DNA from: Chitinophaga alhagiae
GTDB taxonomy: Bacteria; Bacteroidota; Bacteroidia; Chitinophagales; Chitinophagaceae
Assembly (NCBI RefSeq): GCF_003568665.1
Contig: NZ_QXMH01000002.1
Location: 372,001 to 436,000, forward strand
Length of the DNA: 64,000 nt
Direction of reading: 5' to 3'
In this document: positions 36,924 through 44,485 of the stretch, in pieces
Position numbering within the stretch: position 1 is the first letter of the stretch
Layout of the letters: every line of letters begins with the position of its first letter
Position numbers and translations under genes: made by a program
Notes under the pieces: model-generated
What the model saw: the letters and a program-made list of their open reading frames with translations, nothing else
Told to the model about the DNA's origin: nothing
Database searches by the model: none

Positions 36924-38732
36924 ATGAAAAAGTTATGTAGTTTGCTGGCCATAATAGCCGTAACGGCCGGCGCCTGTAAAGATTTCCTGGACGTAAAGCC
37001 GTCTGACTTTCTTTCTTCTTCCAATTATTACACTACTCCCGCCGAGCTGGAAACGGCTCTTACCGGGGTGTACAACATACTCTCGCACTCCGCGCTCTAC
37101 CGGGGCGGCGTGGTTTATCTCAACGGTTTTGAGGGAGATGAGGCTTACATCAACCGTTCCACCCTCATCAACTATCCCTTCACGTTCGATTACACGGCCA
37201 CCAATCCCACCATCGAAAATTTCTGGTTTGCCTGCTACACCGGCATTAACCGGGCCAATACGCTGTTGCAGAACGTAGATAAAAATACGGCGCTGGACCA
37301 GGCCCTCCGGGACAAGGTGCGTGGGCAGGCCCTTTTCCTGAGAGGCTATTACCTGTTTTTGCTGGCGCAGAACTTTGGCGGGGTGCCCATTTTCGTAGCG
37401 CCAACCGCCTCTGTGGAAAGTACGGACGCCAAACGGGCCACGCTCAAGGAAACCTATGACCAGGTGCTGGCAGACATGGAAAAGGCCGAGCCGCTGGTAG
37501 AAGAGGTTACCATTGCCAAAAGCAGCAGGGTCAACAAATCTGCCGTAAGAGGCCTGCTGGCGCGGGTGTGCCTGAATATGGCAGGGCAGCCGCTGAATGA
37601 TCAAAGCAAATATGAAGCCGCCAGGAAGTGGGCAAAGATGGTGATAGACGATGGTTCCCACTCGCTGAACCCTTCCTATGCGGACATATTCATCAAAATA
37701 GCACGGGACGAGTATGATATTAGGGAATGCATCTGGGAGGCCGAGTTTTGGGGCAACGGGATGGACGCGTACTCCATGGCGGGCAATAACGCACGCATCA
37801 ACGGGCCGGCTTCCTCCAATCCCAATACCGGTACCTGCCCGGCGTACATCAACATTACCGGCAAATTCTATAATGCTTTTGAAGCGGGAGACCTGCGCAA
37901 GCCGTGGAGCATTCCCAACTTCAAATACCTGGCCACCGGCCCCCGCGGTGCCAAAACCTACGAAGCGCCGCCTACGCCTACCAACGTTTACCTGGTAAAC
38001 ACCGGCAAGTACCGGCGGGAATATGAAACGCTGACGCCGCAGAACATCAACAGCAGCCCGCAGAACTGGCCGCTGCTTCGTTTTGCCGACGTGCTGCTGA
38101 TGTATGCCGAAGCGGTGAACGCCATCAGCGGCCCTACTGCGGAGGCGGTAGGCGCCGTTAACCTGGTGCGGCGCAGGGCCTGGTCCAAGGGGATCAAGGC
38201 AGTGACCATTACCAGTGGCGGCGCGGGTTACACCAGCGCGCCCACGGTGAGCTTCAGCGCGGGCAGTGATGCGCAGGCTACCGCCGTGATCGCGGCCGGG
38301 AAAGTGACCGGTATCACCTTTGCGCCGGATGCGGTGGTAGGGGCTTTGACGGGCAGCTATACATCGGCGCCCGCCATTACCTTCAGCGGCGGGGGAGGCA
38401 GCGGCGCCGCGGCTACCGCTGCTATTTACACCGAGGCAGATGCGGATGTGCCCGCCGCGGCCACAGCTACCAAAGAAAGTTTTTTGCAGTTCATTCAACA
38501 GGAGCGGCTGAGAGAGCTGAATACGGAAGGGCTGCGGAAGCACGACCTTATCCGCTGGGGCATATTTGTGCCCGCCATGCATGAAGTGGCTAACATGATA
38601 CAGCAAGACGTAGGCGCCCCGTCTTACCTGCAGCGCTTCCTGAGCGTAGCGGAACGGCACAACCTCTGGCCCATTCCAGCAAAGGAAATGACGTTGAACA
38701 GGCAAATGGTGCAAAACCCGGGATGGGAATAA
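36924..38732 (+). CDS. SusD/RagB family lipoprotein with an inserted Gly/Ala-rich repeat module
   Basis: SusD lids sit on the SusC barrel and bind the substrate at the cell surface. The 602-residue protein has a lipobox (AVTAGAC, Cys18), the N-terminal SusD block (DFLDVKPSDFLSSSNYYTTP), TPR helices (RGQALFLRGYYLFLLAQNFG) and the C-terminal ending PIPAKEMTLNRQMVQNPGW. Between the helix AVNLVRRRAW and the helix ESFLQFIQQERLRELNTEG there is an insertion of about 80 residues (roughly 424-508) made of two repeats of the kind GYTSAPTVSFSAG...GKVTGITF. The usual SusD has a short loop there. The insert may enlarge the substrate-contacting face or act as a spacer. Confidence 0.93.
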   Translation: MKKLCSLLAIIAVTAGACKDFLDVKPSDFLSSSNYYTTPAELETALTGVYNILSHSALYRGGVVYLNGFEGDEAYINRSTLINYPFTFDYTATNPTIENFWFACYTGINRANTLLQNVDKNTALDQALRDKVRGQALFLRGYYLFLLAQNFGGVPIFVAPTASVESTDAKRATLKETYDQVLADMEKAEPLVEEVTIAKSSRVNKSAVRGLLARVCLNMAGQPLNDQSKYEAARKWAKMVIDDGSHSLNPSYADIFIKIARDEYDIRECIWEAEFWGNGMDAYSMAGNNARINGPASSNPNTGTCPAYINITGKFYNAFEAGDLRKPWSIPNFKYLATGPRGAKTYEAPPTPTNVYLVNTGKYRREYETLTPQNINSSPQNWPLLRFADVLLMYAEAVNAISGPTAEAVGAVNLVRRRAWSKGIKAVTITSGGAGYTSAPTVSFSAGSDAQATAVIAAGKVTGITFAPDAVVGALTGSYTSAPAITFSGGGGSGAAATAAIYTEADADVPAAATATKESFLQFIQQERLRELNTEGLRKHDLIRWGIFVPAMHEVANMIQQDVGAPSYLQRFLSVAERHNLWPIPAKEMTLNRQMVQNPGWE

Positions 38733-38762
38733 ACCAGTTGCTCACGCTTAAAAAAATTATGT

Positions 38763-39686
38763 ATGAAACTCAGTCATCTTGTTATTCTCGGCGGCTTACT
38801 GCTGCATATGGCCTGCAAAAAAGACCTTGACCTCAATGGCGGCACGCCTGACTTTGAGGTAGTATCAACTACCGGCACTTTTAAACGCGGTGAGCCGGTA
38901 GTGTTCAAATTTGCGGGGAATGCGGATAATATTTCCTTTTACTCCGGTGAGCCGCAGAAAGATTATGCTTTCCGCAGCGGCAGAACAGAAGCGGCTACCG
39001 GCGGCCTGCTGGCCTTCACGTCTGCCGTAACAGGCGGCGCGCAGGCAGGCCAGTTCTCCGTACTGGCCTCTTCAGACTTCAGTGGTAACTATACAGACCT
39101 TACCGCGGTAAAAGCCGCTACGTGGACGGATATTACCGCCCGTTTCAAGCTCGGCTCCACCGCCACCTTTGCCGCTTCAGGCAACAAAGACGTAACAGAC
39201 CTGCTGGCAGCCGGAAAGCCCCTGTACGTGGCCTTCCGGTACATCACCCAACCGCAGCAGCAAAACGGCGCGGCCCGTACCTGGATGGTGCAGGGATATG
39301 CTTTCCAGGGCATTACCGCGCTGGGCAATTTAACAGGCGCCGATATGTTTACAGGCGCTTTCCGGCTGGTCACCTCCAACCCGGCCACCGCACCCGCCCG
39401 CTCTGCCGTAAGCACCAGCCGCCTCACCCTGCTGGCTAACGAGTTCACGGCAGATAACGACCCGCTTACAGAAAACTGGGCCATCAGCGCGCCGGTAACC
39501 TGGGAGCAGCTAAACCTGGGGCCTGACAGGCCCGTGGGCATCAAAGGCGGTACGGCCGCGCGGCTGGAGAGTTATGCGCACACCTACGCAAACCCTGGTA
39601 CCTACAAGGCTACCTTTGTAGCATCTAACGTGAATATAGACCAGCGCAGCGAAGTAGTGAGGGAAGTAACAGTTACGGTCCAGTAG
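38763..39686 (+). CDS. DUF5017-type surface lipoprotein
   Basis: The 307-residue protein has a lipobox (GLLLHMAC, Cys18) followed by a charged spacer. The rest is beta-rich: TFKRGEPVVFKFAGNADNIS with FYSGEPQKDYAFRSGR, a middle jelly-roll-like region with LYVAFRYITQPQQQNGAART, and a final PKD-like domain (YAHTYANPGTYKATFVASN). This is the DUF5017 architecture, seen as the extra surface lipoprotein of SusCD loci in place of SusE/F, so binding of the same ligand is likely. It closes the operon and is followed by a strong bidirectional terminator. Confidence 0.8.
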   Translation: MKLSHLVILGGLLLHMACKKDLDLNGGTPDFEVVSTTGTFKRGEPVVFKFAGNADNISFYSGEPQKDYAFRSGRTEAATGGLLAFTSAVTGGAQAGQFSVLASSDFSGNYTDLTAVKAATWTDITARFKLGSTATFAASGNKDVTDLLAAGKPLYVAFRYITQPQQQNGAARTWMVQGYAFQGITALGNLTGADMFTGAFRLVTSNPATAPARSAVSTSRLTLLANEFTADNDPLTENWAISAPVTWEQLNLGPDRPVGIKGGTAARLESYAHTYANPGTYKATFVASNVNIDQRSEVVREVTVTVQ

Positions 39687-39737
39687 CAATAATAGCAGGT
39701 GCATGCCTGCCCGTTTAACCTGGCTGTATACCAGCTG

Positions 39738-39770
39738 AAAAGGGCTGGCCATAGTTTGGCCAGCCCTTTT
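39738..39770 (+). terminator. Bidirectional terminator between the SusCD operon and the heme cluster
   Basis: AAAAGGGCTGGCC (39738-39750) and GGCCAGCCCTTTT (39758-39770) form a perfect 13-bp stem with a seven-base loop, T-rich on both strands. It serves the convergent operons. Confidence 0.95.
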
Positions 39771-39789
39771 TACAGCAACAGGTGATGTG

Positions 39790-40494
39790 TTAGAATGTTT
39801 GGTAAATGAAGTTGTAATAAGGGAATGTTCCCCCGGTAATGCCGTTCTGGTAAATGGAAGTGATCTGGAACTTTACGATGGTAGTGCCGCTTTTCAGCAA
39901 CAGTGTTCTGCCGCTTACGGGTTCTACCGTATGGCCTATCCAGTGGTAGATATACCAGCCCTTGCCGTTGGCATAGGCCGCCACGGGGCCGGGTGCGGGG
40001 CCGGTTACCTGGTCCATGCCAATGATATTGGGTACGCCGCTGGGGTGCGTACCGGGGTTGGTGGCCGTAGCCCAGTCTGCCGCAGTTACCGAAGCAAAGC
40101 TCTTGTTGATGAATTTCAGGGAATCGGCGGAAGTGATGTCGCCGGTGGCAACGCCGGTCATTTTTATTTCGTACGTGGCGGGCGTACCGGCGTTGTTTTC
40201 GGAAAAGCGCCAGTAAAAGTTGCCGTCTGCCGGTTGCCCGCTGCCGGGGCTATAGGCCTGTTTGAAATTTTTTACGGTATATACGTTGCCGTTCCGGTAT
40301 ACTTTGCCGCCGGCCACTACGCCGGGGCCGGTAATGTCCGAACTGTCCCCGTCGGCAATAATAACGGACAGGCGGGCGCTGTTGTCTCTCAACAGGGGGC
40401 TTTCAGGGGATGCAACGTCGTGTTGCTTGGAGCAGGCTGCCAGCAGCAGGGTGGCCAGCGCAAATGCGGATAGTGTTTTTGTGATATGTTTCAT
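39790..40494 (-). CDS. HmuY-like lipoprotein, divergent member
   Basis: The 234-residue protein has a lipobox (ATLLLAAC, Cys21). The mature part is beta-rich with GKVYRNGNVYTVKNFKQAYS, NFYWRFSENNAGTPATYEIK and, near the end, GWYIYHWIGHTVEPVSGRTLLLKS followed by TTIVKFQITSIYQNG. The last block follows the order of the HmuY strands in the two genes at 42355 and 43146, although overall similarity is low. HmuY is a secreted heme-binding lipoprotein (Porphyromonas). It is the last gene of the minus-strand operon, 57 bases after the DUF5018 gene. I rate the family call as moderate. Confidence 0.55.
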   Translation of the reverse strand: MKHITKTLSAFALATLLLAACSKQHDVASPESPLLRDNSARLSVIIADGDSSDITGPGVVAGGKVYRNGNVYTVKNFKQAYSPGSGQPADGNFYWRFSENNAGTPATYEIKMTGVATGDITSADSLKFINKSFASVTAADWATATNPGTHPSGVPNIIGMDQVTGPAPGPVAAYANGKGWYIYHWIGHTVEPVSGRTLLLKSGTTIVKFQITSIYQNGITGGTFPYYNFIYQTF

Positions 40495-40551
40495 AAAAAA
40501 CGGGTTAAATAAATGAAGGGTTATATACCTGTTGCGGTAATATTTTCAGGA

Positions 40552-41571
40552 TCATTCTGTAATAGTGATTTTTGCCGATCCGCTCACCGGCACATATACT
40601 TTTTGTGGTTTGCTCCATGACCAGAACCCCATAAAATCAGTGGTGCGCAGGTTAATGAACATGCCGTCTGCCTCATAACCGTCCAGCTGGTACACGCCGG
40701 CGGGAAAGCTGGCAGGTACGCGGTAGGTGGCCGTGGTGGCGGTAAAGCTCACCAGCTCAAGAGTGCCTATTTCCCGCTCCGCCCATTCCGGCGTATAGCC
40801 GTACACCCGCGCTTCTTTCATTTCAAGAAAGCCGGTACCGGTAAACGTAATGGTATTGCCGCGCTTTACGGTAAGGGGCGTGTTCAGCGGGTCTGCCTCC
40901 GGCCTTTTATCGCTGGGGTACAGTATCGCAAAGCGGTATTCTTCGGAAATAAAACTTTGTGTGCCGCTGGTTATTTTGATGCGGTAGGCGCCCTGTTTTA
41001 CATCGTCCGTATCCGGCACCTTGATCTCCATGATATTTCCTTTGTACGGGTTGGTACTGAAGCTGAGAGAAAGGTCTTTTTCCCTGCCGCTGCTGTCAAT
41101 AATGTAAAATTTGGTAAGGGCCGCGTCCCGCGCCAGGTAGAGAATGCCATTGTCAGTAGACACCTCTATGGTACCGCCTTTCGTTGTTGACAGGTTGATA
41201 TTCCGCACTATGATGGGAGGCTGGTTGACCGCTACTTTCAGGAAGTAGGTTTTGGCAGAGCCGTTTTGCGCTTTTACGGTAAAGCTGGTACCGGTTTTGA
41301 AATCTACCGCGGTGCCCGGCGCAGGGGTTACTTCCGCGTTTTCCGAAATGGTAATGGCCGGTGTAACGGTGGCAGGCATAGGGATGTAGGACGGCCAGTA
41401 CACAATGATACTGTCTCCGCTGATGGCGCCGTTAATTGTTTCCGCCGCAGTTGTTTCAATGCTGAAACTTTGGATGCTGTTGTAAGGGAAAGGGGCCGTT
41501 TCCGTTTCTTTTTTACAGGCAACGGTCATCGCCAGCAGGCATAGTACTACGAATGTTTTATGGTTGAGCAT
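40552..41571 (-). CDS. DUF5018-type surface lipoprotein, copy 1
   Basis: The 339-residue protein has a lipobox (AMTVAC, Cys19). It contains a DUF5018-like domain (SIQSFSIETTAAETINGAIS ... ITISENAEVTPAPGTAVDFK ... YFLKVAVNQPP), the cadherin-like fold that occurs beside SusCD and heme-uptake genes, and a C-terminal IPT/TIG-like part (LTVKRGNTITFTGTGFLEMK ... VYQLDGYEADG). It shares layout with the next gene (41583-42338), so the two are likely duplicates. It is in an operon with HmuY-like genes. Confidence 0.65.
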   Translation of the reverse strand: MLNHKTFVVLCLLAMTVACKKETETAPFPYNSIQSFSIETTAAETINGAISGDSIIVYWPSYIPMPATVTPAITISENAEVTPAPGTAVDFKTGTSFTVKAQNGSAKTYFLKVAVNQPPIIVRNINLSTTKGGTIEVSTDNGILYLARDAALTKFYIIDSSGREKDLSLSFSTNPYKGNIMEIKVPDTDDVKQGAYRIKITSGTQSFISEEYRFAILYPSDKRPEADPLNTPLTVKRGNTITFTGTGFLEMKEARVYGYTPEWAEREIGTLELVSFTATTATYRVPASFPAGVYQLDGYEADGMFINLRTTDFMGFWSWSKPQKVYVPVSGSAKITITE

Positions 41572-41582
41572 ATTATCTTGAA

Positions 41583-42338
41583 TTACTGAAGTTTGGTAAT
41601 ACGGATGGGATACTGCATGGTAGCAGATTTCCCGTAAACATATACCCGCACTTTATACAGGCCCGCAGCGGGCAGTGCGGTAACTATCGGGGGGTAAGGC
41701 TCGTTGAATTTTGCGATGGAAATATTCAGCTTGGTAAGGTCATTGTTGGTAGAAAGACCAACGGCCAGCGGGGGATATTCCTTGCCCGCTTCATCTACCA
41801 GCACCACCTCCATCAGGTCATGGTTTTCATGAAATCCCGTGCCTCTGACGGTAAAGCTGATGCTGGAAAAACCCGGCTTCATGTCAAGCGTGTACTCACT
41901 GATGTCTGTTGCGCTGGCGCTCAGCTCTTCCAGTGTAACAGGGGGCTGCTGTACTTCTAATTTCAGTGTGTAGGTACGGGTTTTCCCGTTGGCTGCCGTA
42001 ACGATATATTTTATAGGCTCCTTTTTCCGGAATACGCTCAGGAGGTCTTCAATGAGTGTGCCGCTGGCAGGCTGTATGGTAGCGCCCGCGGTTACTTTTA
42101 TTTCAGGCTCCAGCGTTACCAGCTGCCGGTAAACGGGCAGGTATACGGTGATGGTGCTGTCTTTTTCATTGATCGCCCCCTGAATGGGATCTCCCTGCAC
42201 GTTCACGATCTTGTATTCCAGTATCTGCGCCGGGTATTCTTCCGGCGGTGCTACAATTTCTGTTTTGGTACAGGCTGAAAAAGCGAGGGCCGATGCACAA
42301 CAGGCTATGGCGGCTGCAAGTCGTAGATATTGTTTCAT
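41583..42338 (-). CDS. DUF5018-type surface lipoprotein, copy 2
   Basis: The 251-residue form from 42338 begins MKQYLRLAAAIACCASALAF with lipobox AFSAC; the frame is open 30 codons upstream but overlaps the previous gene and has no signal. It has the same plan as copy 1: QILEYKIVNVQGDPIQGAIN, EPEIKVTAGATIQPASGT, YTLKLEVQQPP, then a TIG-like part SISFTVRGTGFHENHDLMEV and a final GLYKVRVYVYGKSATMQYPI. The role is probably surface binding for the heme receptor system; this is inferred from neighbours only. Confidence 0.65.
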   Translation of the reverse strand: MKQYLRLAAAIACCASALAFSACTKTEIVAPPEEYPAQILEYKIVNVQGDPIQGAINEKDSTITVYLPVYRQLVTLEPEIKVTAGATIQPASGTLIEDLLSVFRKKEPIKYIVTAANGKTRTYTLKLEVQQPPVTLEELSASATDISEYTLDMKPGFSSISFTVRGTGFHENHDLMEVVLVDEAGKEYPPLAVGLSTNNDLTKLNISIAKFNEPYPPIVTALPAAGLYKVRVYVYGKSATMQYPIRITKLQ

Positions 42339-42354
42339 TGTTTTATTGGCTGAC

Positions 42355-43143
42355 TTATTTGATATCAAGGTTTTTACTGCCATCCATCTGTATGGCGTAG
42401 GAGAAGGTGACAAAGCCGGGCTTGTCATCGCGGGTGGGATTGGCCGGCCCGTTTTTGTACAGGCTTTCTATGATCACTTTGGCGTAGTGCCCTTTGTGTG
42501 TTTTGACAATCATCACCCTTGGCATGGAATACACAATGTGCGCTTTCTTGGGATTGCCGGGAAAGAGGCTGCCATAAAAATCATAGTGCCCCCAGCCGTC
42601 AAATTCGCTCTGGAAATGGTCTAGCGCAATATCCCTGGTGAGGAAACGGTTGTCTTCCACGGGTACTGTTTTTACCGCGTCAAACGCGGATTGCCAGAGA
42701 GGTTGGGGAATGGGCAGGGTGTGCGGTTTGAAGTTGAGCGTATCATAATACTGCGCGTCAAACTTCCTGTCTACCACCAGGTAGAGCAGGGCCTTACCCG
42801 GGCCGCCAAAGGCGGGGGAGCCGGCGGCGGCGCCGTTGTTGGGATATACGCTGCTGTTGTAAATACCATAGAACACAATGTCCCAGTTGCCGGTTTGCCG
42901 CTGTGAGGCGGGTACTACGCGGTTTTCTTCAAGGCTGTAGTAAAGGGATACGGCATCACCTGCAGAAGTGGCGTTGGTATCCGCCACCAGGTTTACAATA
43001 CGGTACACGCCCGTTTTAACGCTGTTGCCGTTGCCCGGCTCCGGTTCCGGGGCGGGATCATTGTCTTTTGAACAGGCGGCCAGCAGCACTGCTCCGCAAA
43101 CCAGCAGCCAGGCCCTGCGCCATTCTTTTTGCATATACATCAT
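42355..43143 (-). CDS. HmuY family heme-binding lipoprotein, copy 2
   Basis: The 262-residue protein has a lipobox (GAVLLAAC, Cys24). It carries the HmuY features: TGNWDIVFYGIYNSSVYPNN, GSPAFGGPGKALLYLVVDRK, and C-terminal GWGHYDFYGSLFP with MPRVMIVKTHKGHYAKVIIE and FVTFSYAIQ, the paired strands of the two-sheet fold. HmuY scavenges heme from host hemoproteins and passes it to the TonB receptor HmuR. It follows the paralogue at 43146 by two bases; the two share the N.G..AG.P..GGPG block. Confidence 0.8.
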   Translation of the reverse strand: MMYMQKEWRRAWLLVCGAVLLAACSKDNDPAPEPEPGNGNSVKTGVYRIVNLVADTNATSAGDAVSLYYSLEENRVVPASQRQTGNWDIVFYGIYNSSVYPNNGAAAGSPAFGGPGKALLYLVVDRKFDAQYYDTLNFKPHTLPIPQPLWQSAFDAVKTVPVEDNRFLTRDIALDHFQSEFDGWGHYDFYGSLFPGNPKKAHIVYSMPRVMIVKTHKGHYAKVIIESLYKNGPANPTRDDKPGFVTFSYAIQMDGSKNLDIK

Positions 43144-43145
43144 TG

Positions 43146-43832
43146 TTAATTGGTTTTTAGATCGCGGCTGCCGTTCTCCTGCACAAAGTATTTGAACGTG
43201 AGGTAAGGGGCGGGCCAGAAAAGATCGGTCACTACCGGCGGGTTGCCTTTATAAATGTTCAGCAACGCCAGTTTGGCAAAGCGGCCGTTGGCTGTTTTTA
43301 CAATAAATGTTCTGTTTTTGACGGGCACGGCAATGTGGTTGTTCAGGGAGTAGAAATACCAGCCATAACCGCTGCCGCTGTCCCAGCCCACACCGGCCAC
43401 GCCTTTTTGCTCAAATTCTTCGTCTGATGGAGCGGTATGCACCTGGTCATACGGTGCTTCCACTATCAATATTCTGCCCACGCCGGGCCCGCCATAACCG
43501 GGCGTACCGGCTACGCTGCCGTTGTTGGTCACTACGTAGGAATTGTATTCTTTGGTGAAGGCTAGGTCCCAGTCTGTATTCTTCAGGTACTGTGCGGAGT
43601 CTGCCGCCGTTTTGATAATGCGGGTTTGCCGGGTGCTGAAGCTGAAGGTAACGCCATAAAAAGGCCGCTTTTCTTTACCGTCAACACCGGTGCCCATGGA
43701 GGCCAGCGTATCTCCCGGCATATCTGAAATAGTGGTACTTTTAGTATCCTGCGGGGCGGGCGGCGCATCGTCTTTACTGCAGGCCGCAAAAGTAGCGGCA
43801 CTTAAAAGATATATGAATGCACGTTTTATCAT
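43146..43832 (-). CDS. HmuY family heme-binding lipoprotein, copy 1
   Basis: The 228-residue protein has a lipobox (SAATFAAC, Cys18) and the family blocks STRQTRIIKTAADSAQYLKN, DWDLAFTKEYNSYVVTNNGS, GTPGYGGPGVGRILIVEAPY, and a late GYGWYFYSLNNHIAVPVKNR, TFIVKTANGRFAKLALLNIY, YLTFKYFVQENG. It is the first gene of the minus-strand operon and is divergent from the heme monooxygenase gene, with a 165-base control region between them. Confidence 0.82.
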   Translation of the reverse strand: MIKRAFIYLLSAATFAACSKDDAPPAPQDTKSTTISDMPGDTLASMGTGVDGKEKRPFYGVTFSFSTRQTRIIKTAADSAQYLKNTDWDLAFTKEYNSYVVTNNGSVAGTPGYGGPGVGRILIVEAPYDQVHTAPSDEEFEQKGVAGVGWDSGSGYGWYFYSLNNHIAVPVKNRTFIVKTANGRFAKLALLNIYKGNPPVVTDLFWPAPYLTFKYFVQENGSRDLKTN

Positions 43833-43896
43833 GGTGCAAAGTTGCGCACATGAGTCAACCAGTTAGGGAAAAGAAGCTACCTGTGAGGGAATTTTC

Positions 43897-43933
43897 AAAC
43901 AGGAATTTTCCGTTTGGGTAAACAGAATTTCCG
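43897..43933. promoter_or_regulatory. Direct repeats in the divergent hmuY-monooxygenase control region
   Basis: AAACAGGAATTTTCCG (43897-43912) and AAACAGAATTTCCG (43920-43933) are imperfect direct repeats, starts 23 bases apart. They lie between the divergent starts and could bind a dimeric regulator, such as the adjacent AraC-type protein. Two ATGACA copies (43944-43949, 43955-43960) follow. Confidence 0.5.
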
Positions 43934-43964
43934 GAATAGGCAAATGACATTTGTATGACAGTAG

Positions 43965-43972
43965 TAATTTTG
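43965..43972 (+). promoter_or_regulatory. -7 element of the heme monooxygenase gene
   Basis: TAATTTTG matches TAnnTTTG and lies 25 bases before the ATG. No clear -33 box is seen at the expected distance, which suits an activator-dependent promoter. Confidence 0.5.
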
Positions 43973-43997
43973 AGCTGCAAATTAAAACAGATCACTT

Positions 43998-44327
43998 ATG
44001 AACAAACATTTTGTAGCCATTAACTACATTCAATGCAATGCGGATTACCAGGAAAGGTTTGAGCAATTGTTTGCGAGCCGCGCCGGGGCCATAGATAAAA
44101 TGCCGGGTTTTGTGAACATGCATGTGCTGCGCCCGGCAAAGCAGGGAGATGCCTACCTGATTGTCAGCTATTGGGAAAACGAACAGTCCTTTAAAGACTG
44201 GACCCGCTCGGAGGCTTTTATGGCCGGGCACAAGCGCGGGTTTGAAGATATAGCGAAAGCCAAGGCGGAGGGAAAACCTGCACCCATGAGCAGTGATTTC
44301 AAAATATACCAGATAATCAGCGAATGA
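43998..44327 (+). CDS. IsdG-type heme-degrading monooxygenase (ABM fold)
   Basis: The 109-residue protein is a ferredoxin-like antibiotic-biosynthesis-monooxygenase domain. The IsdG family's Asn/Trp/His triad is present with proper spacing: Asn9 (FVAINYIQC), Trp68 and His78 (KDWTRSEAFMAGHKRG; ten residues apart as in IsdG). Such enzymes open heme to release iron in the cytoplasm. It is divergent from the HmuY-like operon and near a TonB receptor, which supports the heme role. Its stop overlaps the start of the next small gene. Confidence 0.85.
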   Translation: MNKHFVAINYIQCNADYQERFEQLFASRAGAIDKMPGFVNMHVLRPAKQGDAYLIVSYWENEQSFKDWTRSEAFMAGHKRGFEDIAKAKAEGKPAPMSSDFKIYQIISE

Positions 44328-44449
44328 TGGAAACAACTACCAGGCAAAAAGTAGTCAAATGGCTCAAAAAACTGGGCTTTTGGGGATTCATATTCTTCCT
44401 GGTGAAAGGGCTGTTGTGGCTGGCCGCCATTTACTGGCTGGCAAAATAA
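44324..44449 (+). CDS. Small single-span membrane protein coupled to the heme monooxygenase
   Basis: ATG at 44324 overlaps the monooxygenase stop (ATGA) and the frame ends at 44449, giving 41 residues. After a basic amphipathic start (RQKVVKWLKKLGFW) comes one hydrophobic span (GFIFFLVKGLLWLAAIYWLA) and a final Lys. The overlap implies translational coupling. Small proteins of this look occur in Bacteroidota, but I know of no function. It might bring the monooxygenase or an inner-membrane heme carrier to the membrane. Confidence 0.65.
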   Translation: MMETTTRQKVVKWLKKLGFWGFIFFLVKGLLWLAAIYWLAK

Positions 44450-44456
44450 TATCCGG

Positions 44457-44485
44457 AACGGTAAGGCGATATTCGCTTTACCGTT
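44457..44485 (+). terminator. Bidirectional terminator hairpin overlapping the AraC stop codon
   Basis: AACGGTAAGGCGA (44457-44469) pairs with TCGCTTTACCGTT (44473-44485), 13 bp with one G-T pair and a 3-base loop. It separates the convergent small membrane protein and AraC genes. Confidence 0.75.

Noticed and set aside
36933-38714. 593-residue frame opposite the SusD-like gene
   Set aside because: It mirrors the whole SusD-like gene; composition rich in Arg, His and Gly as expected for an antisense shadow.
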